Shown piece after piece: positions 18,256 through 26,599 of a stretch of 64,000 bases of DNA; the stretch's first letter is position 1; each line of letters begins with the position of its first letter. The notes beneath the pieces are model-generated. The model was given only the letters and a program-made list of their open reading frames with translations, did not search any database and was not told where the DNA came from. Origin of the DNA: Halobacteriovoraceae bacterium (lineage in GTDB: Bacteria; Bdellovibrionota; Bacteriovoracia; Bacteriovoracales; Bacteriovoracaceae). The stretch is from the NCBI GenBank assembly GCA_002713145.1, contig PAVS01000005.1, positions 186,001 to 250,000 on the forward strand, written 5' to 3'. A program made the translations under genes and the position numbers.

Positions 18256-18886
18256 GGATGCCCACACCCATAATTTAAAGTCAGCTCATGAGAGTATCTA
18301 TATCGTTCCTCTGGATAATGTCCCCAGCTCACTTCCGACTCATTTTGCAATGGGAATTCACCCTTGGTATCTGGATAAAACGAGTCTCGAACAGCTGGAG
18401 CAAATCATTCAAAAATATAAGCCCAGCATTTTAGGAGAGTGTGGCCTAGATAAACATTGTGATGCAAGCCTTGAAGAACAAAAGCTTATTTTCGAAAAAC
18501 AACTCAATCTAGCGACTGAGCAGCAAATAAATAAATTGGTGGTCCATAATGTCGGTCATCATAATGAAATCATAAAGATTTTAAAAGAAAGCTCCTTTAG
18601 TGGAAAAATAATGTTCCACGATTATAGTGGGAACCAAGATCAGACAGAGCAATATGAAAAGCATTTTGATAGTTTTTACAGCTTGGGCGCTAGACTTTTT
18701 AACACTCAAACCAAGCTGGTTCAAAATATTGAGACCCTCCCCTTAGACAAAATATTACTAGAAACAGATGACCAAACGCATTATAAGTTGGATGAAATAT
18801 ACTCTCAAGCAGCGAAATTGTTAAAAATTCCCTTGAGAGAGCTAGTCGAACATGTTGAGCAAAATTTTAACGCATTTATCGTCTAA
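18245..18886 (+). CDS. TatD-family metal-dependent hydrolase (short)
   Basis: A 213-residue protein of the TatD amidohydrolase family (DNase/exonuclease-like). The N-terminal DAHTH metal motif is at 5-9, GIHPW and LGECGLD correspond to the Gly-His-Pro and Glu-containing strands, VVHN to the third, and LLETDDQ to the Asp motif. It is shorter than typical TatD (about 260) and has Asp-Asp where many have the SDxP motif. I chose the GTG at 18245, three residues before the motif, which overlaps tcdA by 11 nt; an alternative TTG at 18170 would overlap by 86 nt. Substrate unknown. Confidence 0.65.
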   Translation: MNYKDAHTHNLKSAHESIYIVPLDNVPSSLPTHFAMGIHPWYLDKTSLEQLEQIIQKYKPSILGECGLDKHCDASLEEQKLIFEKQLNLATEQQINKLVVHNVGHHNEIIKILKESSFSGKIMFHDYSGNQDQTEQYEKHFDSFYSLGARLFNTQTKLVQNIETLPLDKILLETDDQTHYKLDEIYSQAAKLLKIPLRELVEHVEQNFNAFIV

Positions 18887-18891
18887 TCATA

Positions 18892-18920
18892 TTTACAAAC
18901 AAAACGACTTCATTTATCTT
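18892..18920 (+). promoter_or_regulatory. Candidate promoter for the 34-residue basic protein
   Basis: TTTACA (18892-18897), 17-nt spacer, TATCTT (18915-18920). The leader would be about 23 nt and contains AAGGAG, so this very small gene has its own complete set of expression signals. Confidence 0.55.
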
Positions 18921-18949
18921 AATCCTTTAAAAATTATAAGGAGTTAGAA

Positions 18950-19054
18950 ATGGGAAAAGGTAGAAAAAAAACTATCGCTAAAATGGTAAAAAGAAAAAAC
19001 CAAGCAAAGAAAAAAGCTAGAATTAAAGCTAAAAAACAAGCTAAAAAGTCGTAA
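18950..19054 (+). CDS. 34-residue lysine/arginine-rich small protein
   Basis: An open frame of 34 codons preceded by an excellent ribosome site (AAGGAG, 8 nt before ATG) and by its own promoter. The product begins MGKGRKKT and has about 17 Lys/Arg and no acidic residues, with Ala, Gln and Ile between them, so it should be a strongly basic helix. Such composition fits a ribosome- or nucleic-acid-associated protein, loosely like the tiny ribosomal protein bTHX which also begins MGKG, but I cannot align it further. It ends 13 bp before the convergent RluA-family gene. The expression signals make chance unlikely. Confidence 0.7.
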   Translation: MGKGRKKTIAKMVKRKNQAKKKARIKAKKQAKKS

Positions 19055-19067
19055 CTAAAAATTTTAG

Positions 19068-19709
19068 TTAAAAAGTTTTAGTTAAATATAACTGATCAAT
19101 TTCTTCGATAATTTTATCATTAAATAGCTCACCTCTTGCAGGTGGTGCGCTAAACTTGTAAATATTTTCCATGAAGCTAAATTCTAGTTTCCATGCATGC
19201 AAATACATTCTATCACTCTCAAGTCCACCGTAACGTTTATCCCCTAGGATCACTGAACCAAGTGCTTTTAAAACAACCCGCAGTTGATGGGTTTTACCTG
19301 TTAGTGGCCTTAATAAAAACACTCTGAGTTGATGCTCGTTATTATAATCCGACACAAATTGGGTGACACTGGGATGCTGTTTAGTTTTTTTGAGATAATA
19401 ATTTCCACCACGTCCCTTAACAAGGTCTCCGATGATCTTGCCTTGCTTTTTGACTGGTCGGCTAGAACTGAGGGCACAATAATATTTTACAACTTCACGG
19501 TTTTCAAAACACCGAGAGAGTTCACTTTGGGCCCGTTTATTTTTTGCAAAAACCATGAGTCCTGAGGTCTCTTTATCTAAGCGGTGAACTCCATAAAACT
19601 CACCCATTTCTCTCAACTTTGCTAAAACTCCCTCATCTCCTTGAAAACTATACCCATTCGCTTTATTGATAATAATAAATTGATCATGCTCATAGATGAC
19701 TTCGAACAT
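19068..19709 (-). CDS. RluA-family pseudouridine synthase
   Basis: A 213-residue catalytic-domain-only pseudouridine synthase of the RluA/RluC family, without S4 domain. The catalytic HRLDKETSG is at 42-50 with Asp45, followed by LMVFAKN, the KYYCAL segment, and GKTHQLRVVLKALG with the C-terminal conserved Arg. The target (23S rRNA or tRNA) cannot be read from sequence. The ATG at 19709 has AAAGG 5 nt upstream. The 48-nt space to the divergent PilZ-fusion gene holds a symmetric ATTATAAT box that could serve both genes. Confidence 0.85.
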   Translation of the reverse strand: MFEVIYEHDQFIIINKANGYSFQGDEGVLAKLREMGEFYGVHRLDKETSGLMVFAKNKRAQSELSRCFENREVVKYYCALSSSRPVKKQGKIIGDLVKGRGGNYYLKKTKQHPSVTQFVSDYNNEHQLRVFLLRPLTGKTHQLRVVLKALGSVILGDKRYGGLESDRMYLHAWKLEFSFMENIYKFSAPPARGELFNDKIIEEIDQLYLTKTF

Positions 19710-19743
19710 TTCTTACCTTTGGCTATAAAAATTCTCAGTTTTT

Positions 19744-19772
19744 ATTATAATAGTTCTATGCAGTATTGGAAA
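19744..19772. promoter_or_regulatory. Symmetric ATTATAAT box between divergent genes
   Basis: ATTATAAT (19744-19751) contains TATAAT on both strands. On the plus strand it lies 6 nt before the ATG of the PilZ-fusion gene, which has no Shine-Dalgarno. On the minus strand TTTCCA (19767-19772) sits 17 nt from the minus-strand TATAAT, which would give the RluA gene a leader of about 28 nt containing its ribosome site. No convincing plus-strand -35 is visible. Confidence 0.45.
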
Positions 19773-20861
19773 ACTCACCAAAAAGATATTATTTATCAAA
19801 AACTAAATTTGGTGCTCAAGAAATCACCTAAACTTACAGTCTGGCAACAGTTTGGAAGTCATAGGTATACTCACTCTGGAAAACTCCATGAGGTGTCTGA
19901 GCAAATTTGCCGGCTACATATAGATACAGAGAGCCAGCATTACGACAAACTAGATATCGATAAGCCTATTTTTGTCCATATACCGGGTATTGAAATTATC
20001 TTTAAAAAAGATAAGTACAATCGTCATGGACACGTCATTGAATTTAGTATCCCTGGTGATATCCAAGTTTATGAACGCAGAAAAAATCAACGCTTTTACT
20101 ATTTATATCAAGACCATAAATCCATTACATTTCATTCTGAAATGCGTGATGTAGAAACAGATAAACCAGAGTTCGTTTTCACCTCAGTTTTAGTAGATAT
20201 TTCTATTGCTGGTGCCGGAATGGTGGTGGGAAATGAAGAAGTGCAAAAACTCAAGGTGGGCTCAGAAGTTTTTCTGGTGAACCTCACCGATCAAACCTTG
20301 CCAAAACCTTTTCGTGTGAAAGTAAAATACATCGAACCTTATAAGCATAATGATCTCGATTTACATAAAGTGGGACTTATATTTGATGATCAACTAGACT
20401 CTATCAGTTATAAATCTATCTCTAGTATTGTTGAGAAAAAACAACGAAAAACCCAAGGTCTTAATCCTGAACAATACTGTGGAATGGACTTTGAAGAACA
20501 AGTTCGCGCGATCAATATTATTGAGATGAAAAACCCTGTCTTGGCCAATAACTTAAAAGATAATATTGAATATCTTGATCAACTTAGATACATGACCACT
20601 AAAATGAAAGTTGAGTTTCTTAAAAATACTAATCAGGATCTACTTGCAGTGGCGCTAAGAATGTCTAGCAAAGAGCTGGTATATGATCTCTTCTCCGAGG
20701 TGACCCAAACCATGCAAGAAGAGTTTTTGGATAAGTTAAAAAATGAAAAGCCCGCTTCAGCAGTGTGTAAGGCTCAAGATGATCTTATCAAAGACATACG
20801 TCAAATGGTGGCCAGTGGTGAAATTGTACTCGACCCTACCGCCTTCGTAACTTATGTTTAG
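19758..20861 (+). CDS. PilZ-domain protein fused to a FliG C-terminal-like domain
   Basis: A 367-residue three-part protein. Residues 1-100 look like a YcgR-type N-terminal beta domain. Residues 106-225 form a PilZ domain with the c-di-GMP signature RRKNQR (107-112) and DISIAGAG (147-154). Residues about 245-367 resemble the middle/C-terminal part of the flagellar rotor protein FliG (LLAVALRMSSKEL near 295-307, then a charged helix and GEIVLDPTAFV at the end). PilZ proteins of the YcgR type brake flagella by touching FliG or MotA. Here sensor and rotor-like domain would be one chain. FliG similarity is by pattern, not alignment. The start at 19758 may be leaderless. Confidence 0.7.
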   Translation: MQYWKTHQKDIIYQKLNLVLKKSPKLTVWQQFGSHRYTHSGKLHEVSEQICRLHIDTESQHYDKLDIDKPIFVHIPGIEIIFKKDKYNRHGHVIEFSIPGDIQVYERRKNQRFYYLYQDHKSITFHSEMRDVETDKPEFVFTSVLVDISIAGAGMVVGNEEVQKLKVGSEVFLVNLTDQTLPKPFRVKVKYIEPYKHNDLDLHKVGLIFDDQLDSISYKSISSIVEKKQRKTQGLNPEQYCGMDFEEQVRAINIIEMKNPVLANNLKDNIEYLDQLRYMTTKMKVEFLKNTNQDLLAVALRMSSKELVYDLFSEVTQTMQEEFLDKLKNEKPASAVCKAQDDLIKDIRQMVASGEIVLDPTAFVTYV

Positions 20862-21856
20862 AAAAGTAATTCAGCTAGTTTTTTAAAGTCTTCAGAAAGT
20901 TCTAGTTTCTCTTGGTACCAGATAAAATCAGGGCGCTCAAAGCTGACCCAGCTTCCCCCGGTAATATGAGAGTCATCATCTAACTCCAGCCAATAAGTAT
21001 AAATTTTTGAATCAATATAATCTAGACTCGAGCCTACGATTGGAGCTAAATGGGGTTCAATGGTTTTTGGGAAATAAATTCGAGTTCTTATTTTTACTCT
21101 CTTATGTTGTTGAGCAATAACTTCTGACTCAAATTTAACAATACCATGATTCCAAACTTCTTTATAACGCTCGAGATCCATAAGGAAAGATTTCTTTTTT
21201 AAGCCAATTTGATTGGCCAGTAAAAGGTGAAAAGCTCCGGCGTTGACATCTTTACATGCAGGAAGTCTTGTCATAATTCGTGAATTAAAAAAACAACGCT
21301 TACCTATTTGGGTGACTTTTTCATCCTGTTTAAGTACGTAGTAATACCCTAATAAAGCTTTGATATCAGAAGTAAATAAATCAATCGTTAGACCATCCTG
21401 ATTAATGATCGTTTTGATCTGAGGTTCTGGGTAATGGAGTGAAGCCGCGGCCATTCCATGGCAAATACCATTCCAGTCCTGAGCATTAGGATTGGAGAAC
21501 TTTCGAGCTCCTTGAGTAAGAGAGAGTTTATAATTATCATTTATAAGATCTAGTTTTTCTATGGGTGATAATTGAGATATTTCTTGGCGACTTAAACCCA
21601 GAAGATCATCTTTTTGTAACAAATCAAGTGCATAAGTATTCTGGTCAATCCCCCATCTATAACCGACACCACCTCTCTTATATGGCCAATAATAGCTTGG
21701 CCACAGCTTAGTATCAGCAGCTACCGCCCCCTTCAGTGGCAATAGATTGAAATCTGTATTTAAGTCTTTGATTAATTTATAAGGTGAGTTGGATCCATTC
21801 CAAGTTTTGGTATGACCTAGAGATATTAATATAAGACAGAGAAATAGAATTTTCAT
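20858..21856 (-). CDS. Secreted protein resembling transglutaminase-elicitor family
   Basis: A 332-residue exported protein (signal peptide 1-16). The mature N-terminal part has a Trp/Tyr-rich segment (LWPSYYWPYKRGGVGYRW) and then WNGICHGMAAASL. That order, aromatic stretch followed by a Cys-His-Gly motif, resembles the transglutaminase elicitor family first described from oomycetes and also found in bacteria, where this Cys is catalytic. The rest is beta-rich with the late motif YTYWLELDDDSHITGGSW, which could supply the His. It follows menE by 10 nt on the same strand but no metabolic link is obvious. No strong ribosome site is visible. Confidence 0.5.
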   Translation of the reverse strand: MKILFLCLILISLGHTKTWNGSNSPYKLIKDLNTDFNLLPLKGAVAADTKLWPSYYWPYKRGGVGYRWGIDQNTYALDLLQKDDLLGLSRQEISQLSPIEKLDLINDNYKLSLTQGARKFSNPNAQDWNGICHGMAAASLHYPEPQIKTIINQDGLTIDLFTSDIKALLGYYYVLKQDEKVTQIGKRCFFNSRIMTRLPACKDVNAGAFHLLLANQIGLKKKSFLMDLERYKEVWNHGIVKFESEVIAQQHKRVKIRTRIYFPKTIEPHLAPIVGSSLDYIDSKIYTYWLELDDDSHITGGSWVSFERPDFIWYQEKLELSEDFKKLAELLF

Positions 21857-21866
21857 GCCAATAATA

Positions 21867-22946
21867 CTACTTTATATTTTTGATTTTGTGTAAACTGGTT
21901 TTATCTATTCGATCTAAGTAATTGAAAAGAAGAACAGAAGATAAAGGAGGAACTTGCTCAACTATCTCTTTTCTCAATTCTGCTTCCCGTTGCTTGAGAG
22001 ATTTTTCAAGCAAGAGAGTGACGCTCTTATTGGCCGTTTGAGAGTCAATAAAGACTTCACCCTGTCCATATATTCCTTTTTCTATAAAAATACTATGAAT
22101 GATATTTTTAATTTCGCTGAGATAAAAAAGACGACCTTTAATCTTAAGAGCATCATCTTTTCGCCCCAGGGGTTTGATAGCAACTCCCGAATCATCTCTT
22201 CTCATTGCTAATTCATCTTTGAGTTCAAATGACTGTCCCTCTTGATACTCAACTTGGACAGCTTTATCGAAAATAATTTTAGCCGAATAAAGTGAGGGGG
22301 ATTTAACCTGATTATCTTTCAAATCAAAAATAGGAAGTAATTTTATAAAACCTTGGTCGTCGGGTTGATAAAAAGACGTTGCAAGTTGGGAACAAGTCTC
22401 AGTCATGCCAAAAGTTCTAATAATGGGCCAGTTGAGTTCATGAAGTTTTTGGGCCAGATGATCATTAAGAAAGTCCCCGCCGATAAAGACTCCTTTTAAA
22501 GAAGGAGGTGGCGTTAATTTATGAGTCATTAGATCGTGGGCCTGCACCGGAACCAGTGAAGTAAATGAAGCATGGGAAGCACAGAGTTCATCATAAAATT
22601 TTGCAACATCCCAGCCCTTATATTGCTTAATGATGACTTTTGCTCCCAATAAGTGGGCCCTAGCAAAGATAGCAAACCCTCCCACATGAAAAACGGGAAG
22701 AGGATTAAACCAAATATCATCAGAGCTAGCATGTAAAAAATCATTCACAGCCTTGGCATTGGTTAAAAAAGCTTCTTTTGAAATAGCATAAGAAGTAAGT
22801 TTTTTTGAAGTGGTTCCAGAGCTAAAAAGAAAAATATGATCACTCTTATAAACTTTTTCCCACTCATGAATAAATTTTTCTTTTTTTTCTATGAGGTAAG
22901 GTGGAATGAGGTAAATATTGTCAGTTGAACTTAAAGAGAAATCCAT
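21867..22946 (-). CDS. menE: o-Succinylbenzoate-CoA ligase
   Basis: AMP-binding ligase of 359 residues, short for the family. The P-loop-like FLFSSGTTSKKL, the IWFNPLPVFHVGG block, FIGGDFL, and the IIRTFGMTETCSQLAT motif identify an ANL-superfamily enzyme, and its place after menC and menA identifies the substrate as o-succinylbenzoate. The C-terminal domain has DDALKIKGRLFYLSEI in place of the common hinge and GGENI motif. It overlaps the end of menC by 16 nt, consistent with translational coupling. Confidence 0.85.
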   Translation of the reverse strand: MDFSLSSTDNIYLIPPYLIEKKEKFIHEWEKVYKSDHIFLFSSGTTSKKLTSYAISKEAFLTNAKAVNDFLHASSDDIWFNPLPVFHVGGFAIFARAHLLGAKVIIKQYKGWDVAKFYDELCASHASFTSLVPVQAHDLMTHKLTPPPSLKGVFIGGDFLNDHLAQKLHELNWPIIRTFGMTETCSQLATSFYQPDDQGFIKLLPIFDLKDNQVKSPSLYSAKIIFDKAVQVEYQEGQSFELKDELAMRRDDSGVAIKPLGRKDDALKIKGRLFYLSEIKNIIHSIFIEKGIYGQGEVFIDSQTANKSVTLLLEKSLKQREAELRKEIVEQVPPLSSVLLFNYLDRIDKTSLHKIKNIK

Positions 22947-23743
22947 TCTCGCTCCCCTAGTTCTTTGTACATCTCATCTCTAACTTGCTTATCAATAGAG
23001 CAACTCAAATTATTTTGAATAAATAACGGCTTTTGTTCCAGATAAACACCTGGCGTGTTAATACCATGAACAAGCTCACGGTCTCCATATGTAAGCAGTG
23101 ATAAATAAGCATGATATCTTCCTAAATCATGGCCCATATAAGATGAGAAAATAAGTTTTTTACCTTTTTGAATACTTTCAATATTAGGTTTAAAAATCTT
23201 AATCTCAGAATCATATTGAACCCTATCACTTGCAATAGGCATACCTTTTAATTTTAATGAGGCATAAAACTCAGGTGTACAAGGGTCTTCAATATAATCA
23301 ATTTTTTGTCGATCTTCTTCAGAAAGGCCGAGCCACCATTTCATTACGTCTTGATCCGGATAAGCATTATTGAAATCAAGCCTGACACGACCGTTGTACT
23401 TTTCAAGGGTGATATTGAGCTCATCTAATGAAAATACTTTTACTTTGGTTATATCAGCCACTTGGTTAAAACCATGGTTATTAAAACTTTGATGATCAAT
23501 GACATCTCTGTTCTTTTCTAATTCCAGGAGATTTTTTAAGTAATCAGGTAGCCCTTGCTCTTTGAGATGAAGAAGAAATTCTTCACAAGGACAATCCCCA
23601 AAAACTTGCCATGGGAAATAATCAAGAAAATATTTTTTATCAACTCTTAATAAAACACCGTCATAAACCTTGTCCTCTGGTCGACTAAGAACATTAGGTA
23701 AACTTCGTGAAGTCAGTTGATAAGAGCTATAGGCTAGATCCAT
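22931..23743 (-). CDS. menC: o-Succinylbenzoate synthase
   Basis: Enolase-superfamily dehydratase of 270 residues, a divergent and short member. Metal-binding and catalytic motifs in order are RLDFNNA (Asp), YIEDPC (Glu), PIASD (Asp), IFKPN (Lys) and FSSYMG. The position between menA and menE fixes the role: SHCHC to o-succinylbenzoate. I start at the ATG at 23743, which overlaps menA by 10 nt; a TTG at 23758 is in frame upstream, and neither has a strong ribosome site, as expected under coupling. Confidence 0.8.
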   Translation of the reverse strand: MDLAYSSYQLTSRSLPNVLSRPEDKVYDGVLLRVDKKYFLDYFPWQVFGDCPCEEFLLHLKEQGLPDYLKNLLELEKNRDVIDHQSFNNHGFNQVADITKVKVFSLDELNITLEKYNGRVRLDFNNAYPDQDVMKWWLGLSEEDRQKIDYIEDPCTPEFYASLKLKGMPIASDRVQYDSEIKIFKPNIESIQKGKKLIFSSYMGHDLGRYHAYLSLLTYGDRELVHGINTPGVYLEQKPLFIQNNLSCSIDKQVRDEMYKELGEREWISL

Positions 23744-24594
23744 AAACACACAAGCCAAAAAAGTAGACCAAAGGCAAAGAGATGTTTACCAGCTGATTCA
23801 AGTGCTCTATTAAGCTCAGAAGGTTTTTCATGGTGATGAATAATAAACCGTGTTTGGTGTGCAAACTTGACCGCGAGGAGAACCACCACAAATTTCAAAT
23901 TAATAAAGACGAAAAAATAGAGAATGATGAAATAAGGGCCAAAAGTAAACAGGTCTAATAACTTGTGATAAACACCGGGAGTCATTTTAACCGCCAGTGT
24001 GTTTTTATCTACCACTTTATCTTTTTCTTTATCTCGAAGATTATTAATAGCAATCAAGGCACAAGAAAGAAGACCGTTAGCACAAGCAAGCAAGAAGACT
24101 TGGTGATTTAAGCTTTCTGCCATCAAATAAAAGCTTCCCATGGTGGCCACAAGACCAAAAAATAAAAAAACGAACAGCTCACCTAAACCTAAATAAGCTA
24201 AGGGAAAAGGACCTCCCGTGTACCCATAGGCCAAGAACATTGAAACTAAGCCCAATAAAGCAATAGGCCAGCCTCCTTTCAACATTAAAGGTACTCCTAC
24301 AAAAAAAGCCGCCATTATAAATAAATGCCCCCAGCGAAAGATTTTTTTTACATTGAGTTCATTACTGACTCGCTTTGGACCGACTCTGTCTTTATCAGCT
24401 CCTTTTTTATAATCGATAGCGTCGTTATAAAAATTTGTCGCAATTTGAATACAAAGTGCTAATAACAAACATAAACTTAAAATAGTATAGTCGTAATGAA
24501 TGGACTGAGAGAAATAAAGTCCACTCGCTGTGAGCGGAGGAATAATCGCGGCCACTAATGTTTTAGGCCGCATACCTTGCATAAGAATATTCAT
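23734..24594 (-). CDS. menA: 1,4-Dihydroxy-2-naphthoate polyprenyltransferase
   Basis: Integral membrane prenyltransferase of the UbiA superfamily, 286 residues with about eight hydrophobic segments. The first Asp-rich motif is NFYNDAIDYKKGADKDR (near 62-78) and the second is NLRDKEKDKVVDKNTLAVK. It attaches the polyprenyl tail, which is probably made by the ispB product encoded on the other side of the cluster. It overlaps menH by 4 nt and menC by 10 nt. Confidence 0.9.
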   Translation of the reverse strand: MNILMQGMRPKTLVAAIIPPLTASGLYFSQSIHYDYTILSLCLLLALCIQIATNFYNDAIDYKKGADKDRVGPKRVSNELNVKKIFRWGHLFIMAAFFVGVPLMLKGGWPIALLGLVSMFLAYGYTGGPFPLAYLGLGELFVFLFFGLVATMGSFYLMAESLNHQVFLLACANGLLSCALIAINNLRDKEKDKVVDKNTLAVKMTPGVYHKLLDLFTFGPYFIILYFFVFINLKFVVVLLAVKFAHQTRFIIHHHEKPSELNRALESAGKHLFAFGLLFWLVCLWI

Positions 24595-25226
24595 TGTAAA
24601 ACCTCTAAAATTTTATTTTTAACCGACTCATACTGATAGACCCTATGACCGGCATCAGCAAATGTGTGGACATTAAAGTCAGAGAGCTCTGATTGAGCGT
24701 ACTGAAAGTATTTAGTATCCTTTTCACCATAAAAAAAGTGAATTTTCTCTTTATAAGCCGCAAGTGAAGGAATAAGATACGGCTGCTTTGTTAAGGCGAA
24801 TTGCTCTATCATTTTAAACAATAAGGCCGGTTCATAACGAATTCGCTCTGAGTGATCATGAGAAAAAAGTTCCAATGAGTTCCAGAATGAGATGAATTCT
24901 TCTTGAGAAAGATGGCGAAGTTTATCTTTAAAGTTACTCTCGATATCAATCCTGTTTTTTTTATCTTCTTCAGAAGATAGCCCCATATGTCCGGCCAACA
25001 AGAGGCACTGGGATATAGAGTCAGCATTTCTCAAAAATATTTGAGCAGCTAATCTCGCTCCTAGGGAATATCCAATCAATTTAACTTCTTTAGAAAAGTC
25101 TATCTTTGCTTCGATTGCTGCAAGAGAGAACTCTTTGAGTTCAAAAAGATCAATATCCACTTTTTCTGTGGTTATAAAATCAAATTGAGATGTCCTTCCT
25201 GCAAATCCATGAATGGTATAAATCAT
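24591..25226 (-). CDS. menH: SHCHC synthase (MenH), alpha/beta hydrolase
   Basis: A 211-residue alpha/beta hydrolase eliminating pyruvate from SEPHCHC to give SHCHC. The oxyanion segment IHGFAGR is at 5-11, the nucleophile Ser54 lies in GYSLGAR, and His194 in ADAGHRVY is the catalytic His. I prefer the ATG at 25226, which overlaps menD by 4 nt; one codon block upstream (25238) is also possible. Placement between menD and menA matches the pathway order. Confidence 0.85.
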   Translation of the reverse strand: MIYTIHGFAGRTSQFDFITTEKVDIDLFELKEFSLAAIEAKIDFSKEVKLIGYSLGARLAAQIFLRNADSISQCLLLAGHMGLSSEEDKKNRIDIESNFKDKLRHLSQEEFISFWNSLELFSHDHSERIRYEPALLFKMIEQFALTKQPYLIPSLAAYKEKIHFFYGEKDTKYFQYAQSELSDFNVHTFADAGHRVYQYESVKNKILEVLQ

Positions 25227-26599
25227 AAACTCTCCCAAGCCCGTCTCGTCTGTTCATTATCACAAGTATAGACCGTTATTTGATTTCGACAGGGAAGTTC
25301 ATGAATATATTTTTCTAAGGGAAGGTCATGAACATTAAGGATTTCTTTGGGCATTTTGATTCTTTCAAAAATCCTTCCTCCTCTATTATTAATCACATGA
25401 ATTTTCAAGTTAGGAGGCAGAAGGTTGATTAAGCTTGAAAAATCGTAAAGAAAAGTTAAATCCCCGATAATGAGATGAACCATTCTTGTGGTCTGTCTTG
25501 CCATCCCTATGGCCGTCGCTATTTGACCATCGATTCCACTTGCCCCACGAGAGGCAAAAAATTCATTTTGGCGATTTTTAAAAAAATCAGCATAACGTAT
25601 AGGCATGCTATTTCCTAAAAAAATAAGGTCTTGTTTTCCCACACTTTGGTAAATCTTTTGGTGGAACGAAAATTCTGATAAAGGAAATTTTTGACAAAGT
25701 TCCCCAAGCTCAAAGGTTTCACCGACCTTACCATTTTTCTTTTGATTGATTTGAGGAAAATCTTTAAGGGTCTCTTTCAGCCGAAAGCCACGTCCAAGCC
25801 CTACAGGGTCAACCGAGAGTGATACAATCGGAATATCAGGAAATGTATTATCGAGAAGGCGCCAAACTTTGCTAATAGGAGTTGGCCCTATTTTAACCAC
25901 CAAATCAAAAGTATGTTCTTTGAGTTTTTTGACCAACTCAAATTCATAGTTAATGGTGGCCATATTTTTAGCCCCCTTGGGACTCAACACTTCCGCAAAT
26001 AAATCATCACCTGAGTTTTCTATAAAATTGAGTAACTCAGTATGAACCTTATGATCGCTATACAGAAAAACTGGGTGCTTTGCTTTGGCATAAATTGACC
26101 AGAACTCTTGAGAATTAATATCAATCACTGTTGCTTCAGGTATATCGATGGAGGCATCATCAATATGTATATTAATATGCAGAGGAAATTGGATGTCTTC
26201 ATTTTTTTCTTCTGTGTTGCTGTTGATTTCTGTTCTTACAAAATGAGAAAAAAGACCGGTTTGCTCTATGGTTTGAGGGGCCCAAGACCCTTTTAGCCTA
26301 AGAGGTCTATCAGCTGAAATAATAATGAGTTTTTGGTGAGTATGGTAAGCTTCAATTACAGCGGGCAGACACTGCGCAACAGCGGTTCCACTGGTGGTAC
26401 AAACAACAACGGGTTTATCTGTGATTTTACAGGAACCGAGGGCCATAAAACTGGCCTGCTCCTCTTGAAACATATGGGTGACTTCAAATTCTGCAAATTC
26501 ATTCAGAAGAGAGGCGTTTCTCGCACCTGAACAAAAGTAAACTTGTTCAACGCCTAGATTTTTGAGGGTCTGTTTAAGGTTAAACTTGTAATTTTTCAA
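25223..26599 (-). CDS. menD: SEPHCHC synthase (MenD)
   Basis: ThDP-dependent enzyme that adds succinic semialdehyde from 2-oxoglutarate to isochorismate. At 458 residues it is shorter than most MenD proteins (about 550). The catalytic Glu region FQEEQASFMALG is at 44-55 and the ThDP/Mg segment reads GASGIDGQIATAIGMA then IIGDLTFLYDFSSL. The frame continues upstream into menF. I place the start at the TTG at 26599, with GAAAGG 6-9 nt upstream, giving a 20-bp overlap with menF. Confidence 0.85.
   Translation of the reverse strand: MKNYKFNLKQTLKNLGVEQVYFCSGARNASLLNEFAEFEVTHMFQEEQASFMALGSCKITDKPVVVCTTSGTAVAQCLPAVIEAYHTHQKLIIISADRPLRLKGSWAPQTIEQTGLFSHFVRTEINSNTEEKNEDIQFPLHINIHIDDASIDIPEATVIDINSQEFWSIYAKAKHPVFLYSDHKVHTELLNFIENSGDDLFAEVLSPKGAKNMATINYEFELVKKLKEHTFDLVVKIGPTPISKVWRLLDNTFPDIPIVSLSVDPVGLGRGFRLKETLKDFPQINQKKNGKVGETFELGELCQKFPLSEFSFHQKIYQSVGKQDLIFLGNSMPIRYADFFKNRQNEFFASRGASGIDGQIATAIGMARQTTRMVHLIIGDLTFLYDFSSLINLLPPNLKIHVINNRGGRIFERIKMPKEILNVHDLPLEKYIHELPCRNQITVYTCDNEQTRRAWESL

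Noticed and set aside
19053..19069. Perfect A/T palindrome AACTAAAAATTTTAGTT after the 34-residue gene
   Set aside because: A one-base loop and almost no G/C make a stable terminator hairpin unlikely; probably chance in AT-rich DNA.
19641..19757. Longer reading frame of the PilZ fusion starting inside rluA
   Set aside because: It would overlap the divergent rluA gene by about 70 bp and has no ribosome site; the ATG at 19758 fits the -10 box.
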